This document shows positions 7,727 through 14,753 of a stretch of 38,768 nt of DNA, piece by piece; the first letter of the stretch is position 1, and the number at the start of each line of letters is the position of its first letter. This DNA comes from Sphingomonadales bacterium. Lineage in GTDB: Bacteria; Pseudomonadota; Alphaproteobacteria; Sphingomonadales; Sphingomonadaceae. The stretch spans positions 1 through 38,768 of the forward strand of contig JAIYAA010000088.1 in the NCBI GenBank assembly GCA_027489295.1, read 5' to 3'. The position numbers and the translations under genes are program-made. The notes under the pieces were generated by a model. That model did no database searches, had not been told where the DNA came from, and was given only the letters and a program-made list of their open reading frames with translations.

Positions 7727-8802
7727 TTGGTTGCCCCCTCGAGGCGGACGGGCTGCCCTTCGTGCAGCAAATGCGCGCCCATTGCGATGATCCGGTCCAT
7801 CGGTTGAAATGCGGCGGCAACCCGGGCCGTTTCCTCGCTGAGGGTGACGATACGGACGGGTCGCCAGGCGACGGTCGGCGGGTTGCCGGGGCGAACGACC
7901 CACACGCCGGCACCATGGCCAGTATCGCGGATCGCGCCGAGCGGCACTTCGGTAGCCGCGCCTTCGCGCGCTGCGGCAAGCGCCAGCGTAACGGTCGCGC
8001 CAAGCGGCGCGCGGGCTGCGCTGCCGGTCAGGACATAGCGTGCCTCGAACGTGCGCGAAGCGGGGGTGGCCGCGCCCGACAATTGCCGCAGCATCGCCGC
8101 GCCGCTTCCGCCGTCATAGGTGCGTGCGGTGGCGGTCGAGCCGATCGCCGGCCGTAGATCCTCCGGCAACTGCACCAATGCCTCGCGAGGGCCGGAGCGG
8201 GCGACGCGAACGACTACCTGCCCGGCGGCGACCACCTGCCCCGGCTCGGTGAGCGTTTCCACGACCGTGCCGTCGGCATCGGCCAACAGGACCCCGTAAG
8301 CGGTACCATTGCGGGCGATGCCGGCCTGCGCCTGTGCCGCGCTGAGCTGTGCGGCGGCGGCATCGGCGGCTGCCTTTGCCTTGTCATAGGCGGAGGCGGA
8401 AATCGCGCCGGCTGCGACCAGATCGCGCAACCGGCGTTCGTCGGCAGCGGTCTGTTGAGCGGCGGCGCGTGCCGCCTCGACGTTTCGGCTCGAGGCCTGC
8501 GTGGCGAGCGCGAGATCGGTGATGTCGAGGCGCATGAGGGGCTGCCCGCGGCGCACAACGTCGCCCGCATTGACCAGGCGCTCGGTAATCTTGCCCGCGA
8601 CGCGGAAGCCGAGGTCGCTCTGTACCCGTGCCGCGACGACCCCGGTGAATTCGCGGGTGCCGACCTGGGCCGGCTGCGGGGCCATCGTCCGCACCAGCGG
8701 CGGATCGGTGCGCGGGTCGGGCTCGGCATGCGAGCACGCGGCTAGCCCGAGCAGAAGCGAAACGGAAACTACCCTGCCGCGGGCGAGAAAATGATCCGAC
8801 AC
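7723..8802 (-). CDS. RND periplasmic adaptor lipoprotein (membrane fusion protein)
   Basis: A 359-residue protein with a lipoprotein signal: a hydrophobic segment and lipobox LAAC near residues 19-22. The start is GTG with GGAGG 10 nt upstream. Typical adaptor parts follow: a beta-barrel/lipoyl half motif (TREFTGVVAARVQSDLGFRV, AGDVVRRGQPLMRLD), an alpha-hairpin rich in Ala/Gln/Arg (about 90-150), the second lipoyl half (ADGTVVETLTEPGQVVAAGQ), and a C-terminal membrane-proximal domain. It bridges the RND permease and the outer-membrane channel. A 26-bp operator-like dyad lies directly upstream, between this gene and the TetR gene. Confidence 0.92.
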   Translation of the reverse strand: MSDHFLARGRVVSVSLLLGLAACSHAEPDPRTDPPLVRTMAPQPAQVGTREFTGVVAARVQSDLGFRVAGKITERLVNAGDVVRRGQPLMRLDITDLALATQASSRNVEAARAAAQQTAADERRLRDLVAAGAISASAYDKAKAAADAAAAQLSAAQAQAGIARNGTAYGVLLADADGTVVETLTEPGQVVAAGQVVVRVARSGPREALVQLPEDLRPAIGSTATARTYDGGSGAAMLRQLSGAATPASRTFEARYVLTGSAARAPLGATVTLALAAAREGAATEVPLGAIRDTGHGAGVWVVRPGNPPTVAWRPVRIVTLSEETARVAAAFQPMDRIIAMGAHLLHEGQPVRLEGATK

Positions 8803-8841
8803 CTACGAATCCTCCAAAAAGGTGGAACGTAGATGTTTTCA

Positions 8842-8867
8842 TGTGACCATATTGTCAATACGTCACA
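8842..8867. promoter_or_regulatory. TetR operator candidate 1 (RND adaptor promoter)
   Basis: Inverted repeat TGTGAC-N14-GTCACA, 26 bp in total, in the 72-bp gap between the TetR gene and the adaptor gene. On the minus strand it overlaps a TTGACA -35-like hexamer (8853-8858). A dyad of identical length and arms lies at 9527-9552. Confidence 0.7.
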
Positions 8868-8874
8868 ATGCGAG

Positions 8875-9489
8875 TCAGGGCGCCAGGCTTCGCAAGATGA
8901 GGCCGGTAAGCTCGGTCTGGGCATCTGGCAGCAGATCGAGATTGCGCTCAAGGTGGAGGGGGTTCGCGAACGGCGTCATCGCGTAGTAGATGGCGCGGGC
9001 GACCTCATCGAGCGGCGTCTTCCGCTCGAACTCTCCCTTTTTCCTACCCTCGCAGACGATATCCGAAATCATGTCGCGAAGCGCTTCCGTATACGCCCTT
9101 GCCGAGCCCCACTGCTCCGCAGCGGCGGAAGCCGCAATCTCGTAGATTTTCCTGTCGTCGAAAAACAGCTCGACGCTCATTTCTGTTATGGTTTTGAAAA
9201 ATCGTCTAAACTTGTCCGGCGCGCTTTCCCCTCCGTCGACGGCTGATCTGGCGGCGTGGAGGATTTTCTCCAGTCTGGCACTGCAGATAGCTTCGCCGAT
9301 CGCCTGCTTCGATTCGAAAAAGCGATAGATGTACGCCTTGGAAAAACCGATCTCGCGCGCGAGATCGGCAACCGTGGTCTTGCCATAGCCATAGCGGGCG
9401 AAGCAGTCGTTCGCCGCTTCGATGATCTGGTCTCGCACGGTATGCTCTGCCGGACCGCGGCCGGCGCTGGTTGCAGGTGTCTCGGTCAT
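8875..9489 (-). CDS. TetR family regulator of the RND efflux system
   Basis: A 204-residue protein from the ATG at 9489. A GTG three codons upstream is the alternative. The N-terminal TetR HTH is clear: RDQIIEAANDCFARYGYGKT, TVADLAREIGFSKAYIYRFF, then ESKQAIGEAI. The rest is an all-helical ligand-binding domain with no recognisable specificity motif. It sits between the adaptor gene (same strand) and the outer-membrane factor (divergent). Each flanking gap carries a matching 26-bp dyad, which points to this protein as local repressor. A -35/-10 pair 7 nt upstream of the ATG predicts a leaderless mRNA, which also favours this start. Confidence 0.9.
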   Translation of the reverse strand: MTETPATSAGRGPAEHTVRDQIIEAANDCFARYGYGKTTVADLAREIGFSKAYIYRFFESKQAIGEAICSARLEKILHAARSAVDGGESAPDKFRRFFKTITEMSVELFFDDRKIYEIAASAAAEQWGSARAYTEALRDMISDIVCEGRKKGEFERKTPLDEVARAIYYAMTPFANPLHLERNLDLLPDAQTELTGLILRSLAP

Positions 9490-9495
9490 TGATCC

Positions 9496-9524
9496 CACAT
9501 ACGCAAGCTTCCTGAGATTGACAA
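9496..9524 (-). promoter_or_regulatory. Candidate promoter of the tetR gene (leaderless)
   Basis: On the minus strand TTGTCA (9519-9524), a 17-nt spacer, then TATGTG (9496-9501). Transcription would begin about 7 nt later, at or next to the A of the ATG at 9489. No Shine-Dalgarno is needed for this start. Confidence 0.4.
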
Positions 9525-9526
9525 AC

Positions 9527-9552
9527 TGTGACCAATCAATACATCGGTCACA
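9527..9552. promoter_or_regulatory. TetR operator candidate 2 (tetR / OMF intergenic)
   Basis: Perfect 7-bp inverted repeat TGTGACC-N12-GGTCACA, 26 bp, between the divergent TetR and outer-membrane factor genes. It has the same length and arms as the dyad at 8842-8867. It sits just downstream of a plus-strand TTGACA (9518-9523), so binding would block the OMF promoter. Confidence 0.72.
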
Positions 9553-9579
9553 TAAAATGTTCCACCTTCAGGTGATTCC

Positions 9580-11040
9580 ATGCGCATTTCGCGATCCATC
9601 TTCTCCGTCTCGATCACGGCCATGCTATCGAGCGGCTGCGCGGTCGGGCCGCGCTATGTGGCCCCCGTCACGACCGCGCCGTCGCAATTTTCCTATGGGC
9701 CAGCCATCGAGGCACGCGGCTCGGGCGCGGACAATGCGATGCTGATCGACTGGTGGCGCGGCTTCCAGGACCCGGCGCTTACCGCGCTGGTCGAACGCGC
9801 CGTGGCGCAAAATCTCGACCTTCAGCAGGCGGTGGCGCGGGTCTCCCAGACGCGAGCGGCGCTGAAGGGCGCCGATGCCGCGCTGCTGCCGGTTGGCCAA
9901 GTCAGCGGCCAGGGCGGCGAGATCTATCAGTCCAAGGAGACACCGGTCGGGCGCCTGGCCAGTGCCTTTCCTCAGTTCGAGCGGTCAACGGAAAGCTATG
10001 AGCTGGGTGCCGGTGCCAGTTGGGAGCTGGACCTGTTCGGCGGTCGGGATGCCGCGCGCGACGCGGCGCGGGCGGAATGGCAGGCCTCGGTCGCCGGCGT
10101 GGTGGCGGCGCGGCTCGCCGTGATCGCGCAGACGGCGGACACCTATATCCAGGTGCGCGCGTTGCAGGTGCGCCTCGCGATTGCCCGCGAACAACTGAAG
10201 ACCCAGCAAAGCCTCATCGATCTCGTTCGGCTCCAGTATCAGAAGGGAGTCGCGGCGGAATTGCAGCTCCGCCAGGCCGAAGGGGCGCTGGGGCAGCTCC
10301 AGTCCGCCCTTCCGGCGCTCCAGAACCAGGTCGACGTGACCATGAACTCACTCGACGTTCTGGTGGGCCAACAGCCAGGGACGGCGCGGAACACGCTTGC
10401 TGCCGATGGCGACGTGCCGGCGCCGCCTGCCGTCGCCTCGGTCGACGGCCCGGCGGCATTGCTGCAGCGCCGGCCAGACATCATCGCGGCCGAACGCACG
10501 CTTGCGGCGTCCAATGCGCGGATCGGTGCAGCGATGTCGGAATATTATCCCAAATTGTCGCTGAGCGCGCTGCTGGGCACTGCGACCACCGCCACCGGCG
10601 GCCTGTTCGGTGGCGGCGCCACCCAGGCGAACGGCGTGCTGGGCCTGCGCTGGCGGTTGTTCGATTTCGGCCGGGTCGATGCCGAGATTCGCGCCGCCAA
10701 GGGGCGGAACATGGAAATGCTGGCGGCGTATCGTCAGACGGTGCTGCGCGCGTCCCAGGATGTGGAGGATGCCTTTTCCACCCTGGTGCAGCAGGAAGCG
10801 CGCGCCCAAGCGCTGGTCCAGGCGGAATCCGCGCTCGCGCGCGCCAGGAGCGCCTCCTTCGCCGCATATAAGGGCGGCGCTGTCAGCCTGATCGAGGTGC
10901 TGGATGCCGATCGCCGCCTGCTTGAAGCGCGCGACGGCGTGGTGCAGGCGCGCGCCGCCGCCAGCCGCGGGGCGGTCGCCTCCTTCCGTGCGCTGGGCGG
11001 TGGCTGGGATCCAGCCATGCCCCGCACGGCAAGCAATTAG
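9580..11040 (+). CDS. NodT-family outer membrane factor (RND efflux channel)
   Basis: A 486-residue TolC-like channel subunit, normal length for the NodT subfamily. It has a lipoprotein signal with Cys19 (MLSSGCAVGPRYVAP) and the DWWRGFQDPALTALVERAVAQN motif. The two structural repeats include GASWELDLFGGRDAAR and RRPDIIAAERTLAASNARIG, a second strand pair (YYPKLSLSALLG, GLRWRLFDFGRVDAEIRAAK), and a long C-terminal helix pair ending with the ALGGGW motif. AGGTG precedes the ATG. It is transcribed away from the TetR-adaptor-permease genes and shares their operator motif, completing a tripartite pump. Confidence 0.93.
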   Translation: MRISRSIFSVSITAMLSSGCAVGPRYVAPVTTAPSQFSYGPAIEARGSGADNAMLIDWWRGFQDPALTALVERAVAQNLDLQQAVARVSQTRAALKGADAALLPVGQVSGQGGEIYQSKETPVGRLASAFPQFERSTESYELGAGASWELDLFGGRDAARDAARAEWQASVAGVVAARLAVIAQTADTYIQVRALQVRLAIAREQLKTQQSLIDLVRLQYQKGVAAELQLRQAEGALGQLQSALPALQNQVDVTMNSLDVLVGQQPGTARNTLAADGDVPAPPAVASVDGPAALLQRRPDIIAAERTLAASNARIGAAMSEYYPKLSLSALLGTATTATGGLFGGGATQANGVLGLRWRLFDFGRVDAEIRAAKGRNMEMLAAYRQTVLRASQDVEDAFSTLVQQEARAQALVQAESALARARSASFAAYKGGAVSLIEVLDADRRLLEARDGVVQARAAASRGAVASFRALGGGWDPAMPRTASN

Positions 11041-11064
11041 GGCGCCGGCCTCTCCCGGGGCGCC
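11041..11064 (+). terminator. Weak hairpin after the OMF gene
   Basis: GGCGCC-N12-GGCGCC directly after the TAG stop codon, followed by GCTTTC. The 6-bp stem and poor U-tract make this a weak terminator candidate. The following 236 bases to 11300 show no supported gene. Confidence 0.3.
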
Positions 11065-11300
11065 GCTTTCAAACTCCTGAGCCCGTGCCGCGCGACGCGC
11101 GTCGGTCAACGTGCGCGCCTGCACCGAGGCAGCGCACGCGCATTTCAGTGGGTTGGGTCTGGCCGGTAGTGCGGCGTAACGATTGCGGAGCCGCTTCGGC
11201 GGGTCAAATGGGCCGCACGATGCTGCAAGGCACGCGCGTTCGCCTGCCAGGGGTATCCGAAGCGTTGACCGCAGGGCCGGCAAGGATCCAGCGTTTCATC

Positions 11301-11759
11301 TCATTTCTCTTTTCCGGCCAGCATCAACCGCAGGGCCCGGTCGAGCGACCACGCGCCGCCACCCCGTGCGATCAGCGGCAACAGGATTGCCGCCCAACTG
11401 AGATGCGTCGGCCATGCATCGGGATAAACGAAGATCTCGATCGTCAGCGTCATCAGGAACAAGGCCGCTGCCGAGAAACGGGTCGCCAGGCCAAACACGA
11501 GCAGGATCGAGAAGAGATGCTCCGAATAGGTGGCGGCGACCGCGGCAACGTCCGGCGGAACCAGCGGCAGGGCATATTCGGTGCGGAACAGGTCGTAGGT
11601 GCTGTCCGTGATGTGCAGCAGCCCATCGACCTTGGTGCGGCCCGACAGGAAGAATATGCCGGCGATCCCCAATCGGGCGACCAGCAGCAGCGCCGCATCG
11701 GGGAGCAGCGCCGGTCCGCGTCGAACGGCGCGGTCGTACAAGGCGGTGAGCGAAAGCAT
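11301..11759 (-). CDS. DoxX family membrane protein (BufD-like)
   Basis: A 152-residue protein from the ATG at 11759, with GGAG 6 nt upstream. Four membrane segments are visible: [18 protein letters not shown], the [21 protein letters not shown] region, the adjoining [11 protein letters not shown], and [11 protein letters not shown]. The motif SGRTKVDG after the first segment is typical of DoxX. DoxX genes frequently accompany DUF2282 bufferin precursors and MNIO enzymes. The gene lies 57 nt downstream of the DUF2282 precursor on the same strand, and no promoter is seen between them, so it is probably transcribed from the SigF-type promoter at 12207-12232. Its biochemical role is not established, though a membrane partner of copper handling is plausible. 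Confidence 0.85.
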   Translation of the reverse strand: MLSLTALYDRAVRRGPALLPDAALLLVARLGIAGIFFLSGRTKVDGLLHITDSTYDLFRTEYALPLVPPDVAAVAATYSEHLFSILLVFGLATRFSAAALFLMTLTIEIFVYPDAWPTHLSWAAILLPLIARGGGAWSLDRALRLMLAGKEK

Positions 11760-11816
11760 GATCGTCTCCGAAAAGCGACCGGGGCGCGATGGCGACACCC
11801 CGGCCTGGGCTGGAGG

Positions 11817-12092
11817 TCACGCCTTGGGCGTCAGCGAACCAGTGCCCTTGGGCGTCTTGATCGTGACGCACGTGCCCGTCTTGACGAGCTTCCAGGCATC
11901 GCCCTGATAATTCACCTTCGACGTGCCGGCGCAGCTGGTGCCGGCACCAGCCTTGCAGTCATTCTTGCCGGCGAGCGCGACCCCATAGCATTTCTCCATC
12001 GCGGGTGCGGCGTGCGCAGCGCTGGAGAGGGTGGCACCGCCCGCAATGGCGAGGGCGAGGCTGGCGGCGATGGCAGCATGCGTGGGATGCAT
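11817..12092 (-). CDS. bufA1: DUF2282 bufferin precursor (BufA1-type)
   Basis: A 91-residue secreted peptide precursor with a signal peptide (residues 1-28, ending AAHA). The mature part has four cysteines (35, 46, 54, 75) in the DUF2282 pattern [28 protein letters not shown]. Members of this family are ribosomally made, Cys-modified peptides (bufferins) whose cysteines are converted by an MNIO enzyme so that the product binds copper in the periplasm. AAGGA lies 8 nt before the ATG. No MNIO gene follows it on this strand, only a DoxX gene. The only modification pair in the window (13914-15508) belongs to the divergent operon with a different precursor. Confidence 0.88.
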   Translation of the reverse strand: MHPTHAAIAASLALAIAGGATLSSAAHAAPAMEKCYGVALAGKNDCKAGAGTSCAGTSKVNYQGDAWKLVKTGTCVTIKTPKGTGSLTPKA

Positions 12093-12206
12093 GGGTTTTC
12101 CTTCAATAGCGGGTGCTCCTGCGACGCGCGGCTCGACGATCAGGGGAACAATCGAACCGCGCGATGACCAGGACGGAGGCGTGGGAAAACCCGGTCATAT
12201 GGCCAA

Positions 12207-12232
12207 TTCGGCCGCACGGCGGGTTGGGTTAC
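12207..12232 (-). promoter_or_regulatory. SigF-type ECF promoter for bufA1-doxX
   Basis: On the minus strand GTAACC (12227-12232), a 16-nt spacer, then CGAA (12207-12210). This is the same form as the promoters at 12277 and 13514, and fits the promoter type described for the Caulobacter SigF regulon. It lies 114 nt upstream of the precursor start codon. Confidence 0.8.
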
Positions 12233-12276
12233 GCCCAAGCGGGCGAAAGAATTTTCTTTCTCCGGCGCGCGCTGCT

Positions 12277-12302
12277 GTAACCTTTGGGCCAGATCGCACG
12301 AA
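12277..12302 (+). promoter_or_regulatory. SigF-type ECF promoter for sigF-nrsF
   Basis: GTAACC (12277-12282), a 16-nt spacer, CGAA (12299-12302), ending 19 nt before the sigma factor start codon. It implies autoregulation of the sigma factor operon. Confidence 0.85.
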
Positions 12303-12321
12303 CGGCTCCTCGGGAGGGCGC

Positions 12322-12861
12322 ATGCGAGCAAGTGAGGAACAGTTGCGCGAATTGATGATCGCGGGGCTCGACGGCAATGCCGACGACCACGCGGCCTTGC
12401 TGCGCCTGCTGGTCCCCATGCTCCGGGGATTCTACCGGCGTCGTGCAAGCGGCGACGGCGACGATATCGAGGACCTGGTGCAGGATACGCTGATCGCCGT
12501 TCATACCCGCCGTTCGACCTATGACCGCGACCGTCCGTTCAGCGCGTGGCTGTTCGCGATCGCGCGCTACAAGATGATCGACCATTTCCGCCGCAACCGC
12601 CGGACCCAGCCGATCGAAGGACTGGAAGAGATATTGATTGCCGAAGGATTCGAGGACGCCAGTTCCGCGCGCATGGACGTGGACGACCTGCTCGATACGC
12701 TCCCGCCCAAACAGGCGCGGATGATCCGCGCGACCCGGATCGACGGGCTGAGTGTCGCCGAGGCGGCGGATATCCATGGGCTTGGCGAATCCGACGTGAA
12801 GATCTCGGTCCATCGCGGGCTCAAGACGTTGATCGCGCGCATCCAGGGAGGGCGCACATGA
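12322..12861 (+). CDS. sigF: ECF sigma factor, SigF type
   Basis: A 179-residue two-domain sigma factor. Region 2 is clear (DDIEDLVQDTLIAVHTRRST, then DRPFSAWLFAIARYKMIDHF). Region 4 follows (LPPKQARMIRATRIDGLSVA, then GESDVKISVHRGLKTLIARI). The start is the ATG at 12322 with GGGAGGG 4 nt upstream. The frame is open further upstream, but that would run through the promoter. Its stop overlaps the anti-sigma start (ATGA), so the pair is translationally coupled. Caulobacter SigF responds to heavy-metal and copper stress and directs transcription of bufferin operons. Here three matching promoters flank the gene. Confidence 0.92.
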   Translation: MRASEEQLRELMIAGLDGNADDHAALLRLLVPMLRGFYRRRASGDGDDIEDLVQDTLIAVHTRRSTYDRDRPFSAWLFAIARYKMIDHFRRNRRTQPIEGLEEILIAEGFEDASSARMDVDDLLDTLPPKQARMIRATRIDGLSVAEAADIHGLGESDVKISVHRGLKTLIARIQGGRT

Positions 12862-13499
12862 ACACCGACGACCTGATCGCGGAGCTCGCCGGTGATGTCC
12901 CAGCGGTGAAGCGCAGCGCAGTGGGCCGGCGGCTTGTCATGGGTATCGCGGCCGGTGCGGCAGTATCGGCGAGCTATGCCTTGCTGATGTGGGGCGCGCG
13001 GCCTGATCTGGGCGTGGCGATGCACGGCTTCTCCTTCTGGATGAAGTGGGCGTACACGATCTCGCTCGCCTTCGGGGCGTTGACGCTGACCGCACAATTG
13101 GCGCGCCCGGAAACGCGTCGGCTGCGGTGGCTGTGGCTGCTGGCGATTCCGGTGCTGCTATTGGCCGGCATGGGCGTGTTCGAACTGCTGCGCACGCCGC
13201 AAACCCAGTGGCTGGCGATGTGGCTGGGGCACAGCTGGAAAACCTGCCCGTGGCGGGTGCTGACCCTGGCGGCGCCGATCTTCATCGGGCTGCTCTGGTC
13301 GTTCCGGCGGCTCGCGCCGACGCGGTTGCGCCTGGCCGGCGCGGCGGCGGGGTTGGCGGCGGGCGCGTTCGCCGCCACCGTCTATTGCCTGCACTGCCCG
13401 GAAGCCTCCGCGATCTTCGTGCTGACCTGGTATTCGCTTGGCATCCTGCTCGCCGCGTCGTTCGGCGCGCTGGTCGGTCCGCGCCTGCTGCGCTGGTAA
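12858..13499 (+). CDS. nrsF: NrsF anti-sigma factor (DUF1109), six membrane segments
   Basis: A 213-residue protein. A short cytoplasmic N-terminus (residues 1-24, MNTDDLIAELAGDVPAVKRS) would hold the sigma factor. About six hydrophobic helices follow, between residues 25 and 208. The family's conserved cysteines are present: Cys130 (WKTCPWR) and the CxxC-like pair Cys177/Cys180 (YCLHC). In Caulobacter NrsF conserved cysteines are needed for signal response, consistent with direct sensing of thiophilic metals. The start codon overlaps the sigma factor stop, a typical sigma/anti-sigma arrangement. Confidence 0.92.
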   Translation: MNTDDLIAELAGDVPAVKRSAVGRRLVMGIAAGAAVSASYALLMWGARPDLGVAMHGFSFWMKWAYTISLAFGALTLTAQLARPETRRLRWLWLLAIPVLLLAGMGVFELLRTPQTQWLAMWLGHSWKTCPWRVLTLAAPIFIGLLWSFRRLAPTRLRLAGAAAGLAAGAFAATVYCLHCPEASAIFVLTWYSLGILLAASFGALVGPRLLRW

Positions 13500-13513
13500 A
13501 TTTCAGCGGGGAT

Positions 13514-13539
13514 GTAACCGTCGATCTTCGTCCCGCGAA
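13514..13539 (+). promoter_or_regulatory. SigF-type ECF promoter for bufA2-bufB-bufC
   Basis: GTAACC (13514-13519), a 16-nt spacer, CGAA (13536-13539). It lies 15 nt after the nrsF stop codon and 41 nt before the precursor start codon. The precursor operon can therefore be driven separately from sigF-nrsF. Confidence 0.87.
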
Positions 13540-13580
13540 CTGGAGGAGCCAATCGGCAGATCCTTCCGGGAGACTCTTTC

Positions 13581-13841
13581 ATGATCACTCTTCGTACCGG
13601 CGCCAGCTTCGCCGCCGCCGCCGCCGTCGTTGCCATCAGCGCAGCTGCCCCGACCGTCGCCGTCGCAAAGGACGGCGCCAAGGTGCATTGCTACGGCGTC
13701 AACAGCTGCAAGGGCACCTCGGACTGCAAGACCGCCAAGAATGAGTGCAAGGGCCAGAATGCCTGCAAGGGGCAGGGCTTCAAGGAGATGTCGGCGAAGC
13801 AGTGCACGAAGGCCGGCGGCAGCCTGACCGCGCCGAACTGA
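13581..13841 (+). CDS. bufA2: Six-cysteine bufferin precursor (BufA2-type)
   Basis: An 86-residue secreted precursor with an Ala-rich signal peptide (cleavage near AVA/K30). The mature part has six cysteines at 37, 43, 49, 56, 62 and 75, in CYGVNSCKGTSDCKTAKNEC then KGQNACKGQGF and KQC. The Cys-Lys repeats and GGSLTAPN tail fit the BufA2-like MNIO substrates found before DUF692/DUF2063 genes. GGGAG lies 8 nt before the ATG. It has its own SigF-type promoter and is followed by a hairpin, then the MNIO gene, an order expected if precursor is made in excess over enzyme. Its Cys spacing differs from the DUF2282 precursor at 11817-12092. Confidence 0.88.
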   Translation: MITLRTGASFAAAAAVVAISAAAPTVAVAKDGAKVHCYGVNSCKGTSDCKTAKNECKGQNACKGQGFKEMSAKQCTKAGGSLTAPN

Positions 13842-13850
13842 TCGCGGGAC

Positions 13851-13880
13851 CTGCCCGGTCGCCGTCAGGGGGCCGGGCAG
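13851..13880 (+). other. Hairpin between precursor and MNIO genes
   Basis: Perfect 8-bp inverted repeat CTGCCCGG-N14-CCGGGCAG, 10 nt past the precursor stop and followed by ACCTTCCTTCC. It may act as a partial terminator or 3' mRNA stabiliser, raising precursor levels relative to the downstream enzyme genes. Confidence 0.45.
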
Positions 13881-13913
13881 ACCTTCCTTCCAGCACCGAT
13901 CAGGATGGACCCC

Positions 13914-14753
13914 ATGGCCTTGCCCATCACGCCCTTTGCCGGTTTCGGTCTCGGCTTGCGTAAACCGCACTACGCCGAGTTTCTCGAGCATCGCGTCGCG
14001 GTCGATTTCGTCGAAGTGATTTCCGAGAATTTCATGGTCGACGGCGGCAAGCCGCGCCAGATCCTGCGCGAGGTTCGCGCGAACTATCCGGTGGCGCTCC
14101 ACGGCGTTTCGATGTCGATCGGATCGGCGGACGGACTGGACGATGCCTATCTGGCCCGGCTGCGAGCGCTGGTCGACGAGGTCGAGCCCCTGTTCGTATC
14201 CGACCATCTCAGCTGGACGCGGTTCGAGGGCTTCAGTTCGCACGATCTGCTGCCCTTGCCCTATACGGAGGAAGCCCTCGCGCTGGTCTGCGCCAATATC
14301 GGCCGCGCCCAGGACGCGCTGGGTCGCGCGATGCTGATCGAGAATCCCTCCACCTATATTGCGTTCGACGGTGCCGACAGGACCGAGTGGCAGTTCCTCG
14401 ATGCGATGTGCGCACGCAGCGGCTGCGGCCTGCTGCTCGACGTCAACAATGTGTTCGTCAGCGCGACCAACCATGGCTTCGATCCGATCGCCTATCTGAA
14501 CGGGGTACCGCACGCGCGCGTGCATCAGGTGCATCTTGCCGGGCACAGCCGGGGAGAGGAACTGCTGATCGACACGCACGACCAGCCGGTGCCGACCTCG
14601 GTATGGGACCTGTATGCCCATGTCCTGCCGATGCTCGGGCCGGTCGCGACGATGATCGAGCGCGATGATGCTATCCCGCCGCTGGAAGATCTCCTGGCGG
14701 AGCTGGACGTCGCCCGGCGGATCGGCGGGCGGTCCTTGGCCGAAGCGGCATGA
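13914..14753 (+). CDS. bufB: MNIO (DUF692) peptide-modifying oxidase, BufB
   Basis: A 279-residue TIM-barrel multinuclear non-heme iron oxidase. Likely metal-binding and catalytic motifs are visible: SENFMV (37-42), HGVSMSIG (His63), SDHLSW (His98), IENPSTY (Glu143), LLLDVNNVFVSATNHG (Asp176, His187), VHQVHLAGH (His207, His211), IDTHDQPV (Asp220, His222) and MIERDD (Glu249). BufB-type enzymes oxidise precursor cysteines, reportedly to thiooxazoles, with a DUF2063 partner. ATG 13914 is preferred over 13905 because AGGA at 13902-13905 then lies 8 nt upstream. It overlaps the next gene by 4 nt (ATGA). Confidence 0.92.
   Translation: MALPITPFAGFGLGLRKPHYAEFLEHRVAVDFVEVISENFMVDGGKPRQILREVRANYPVALHGVSMSIGSADGLDDAYLARLRALVDEVEPLFVSDHLSWTRFEGFSSHDLLPLPYTEEALALVCANIGRAQDALGRAMLIENPSTYIAFDGADRTEWQFLDAMCARSGCGLLLDVNNVFVSATNHGFDPIAYLNGVPHARVHQVHLAGHSRGEELLIDTHDQPVPTSVWDLYAHVLPMLGPVATMIERDDAIPPLEDLLAELDVARRIGGRSLAEAA

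Noticed and set aside
4838..7807. 989-residue plus-strand open frame opposite the RND permease
   Set aside because: Low-complexity His/Asp/Arg-rich translation, antisense to a full RND pump with intact motifs.
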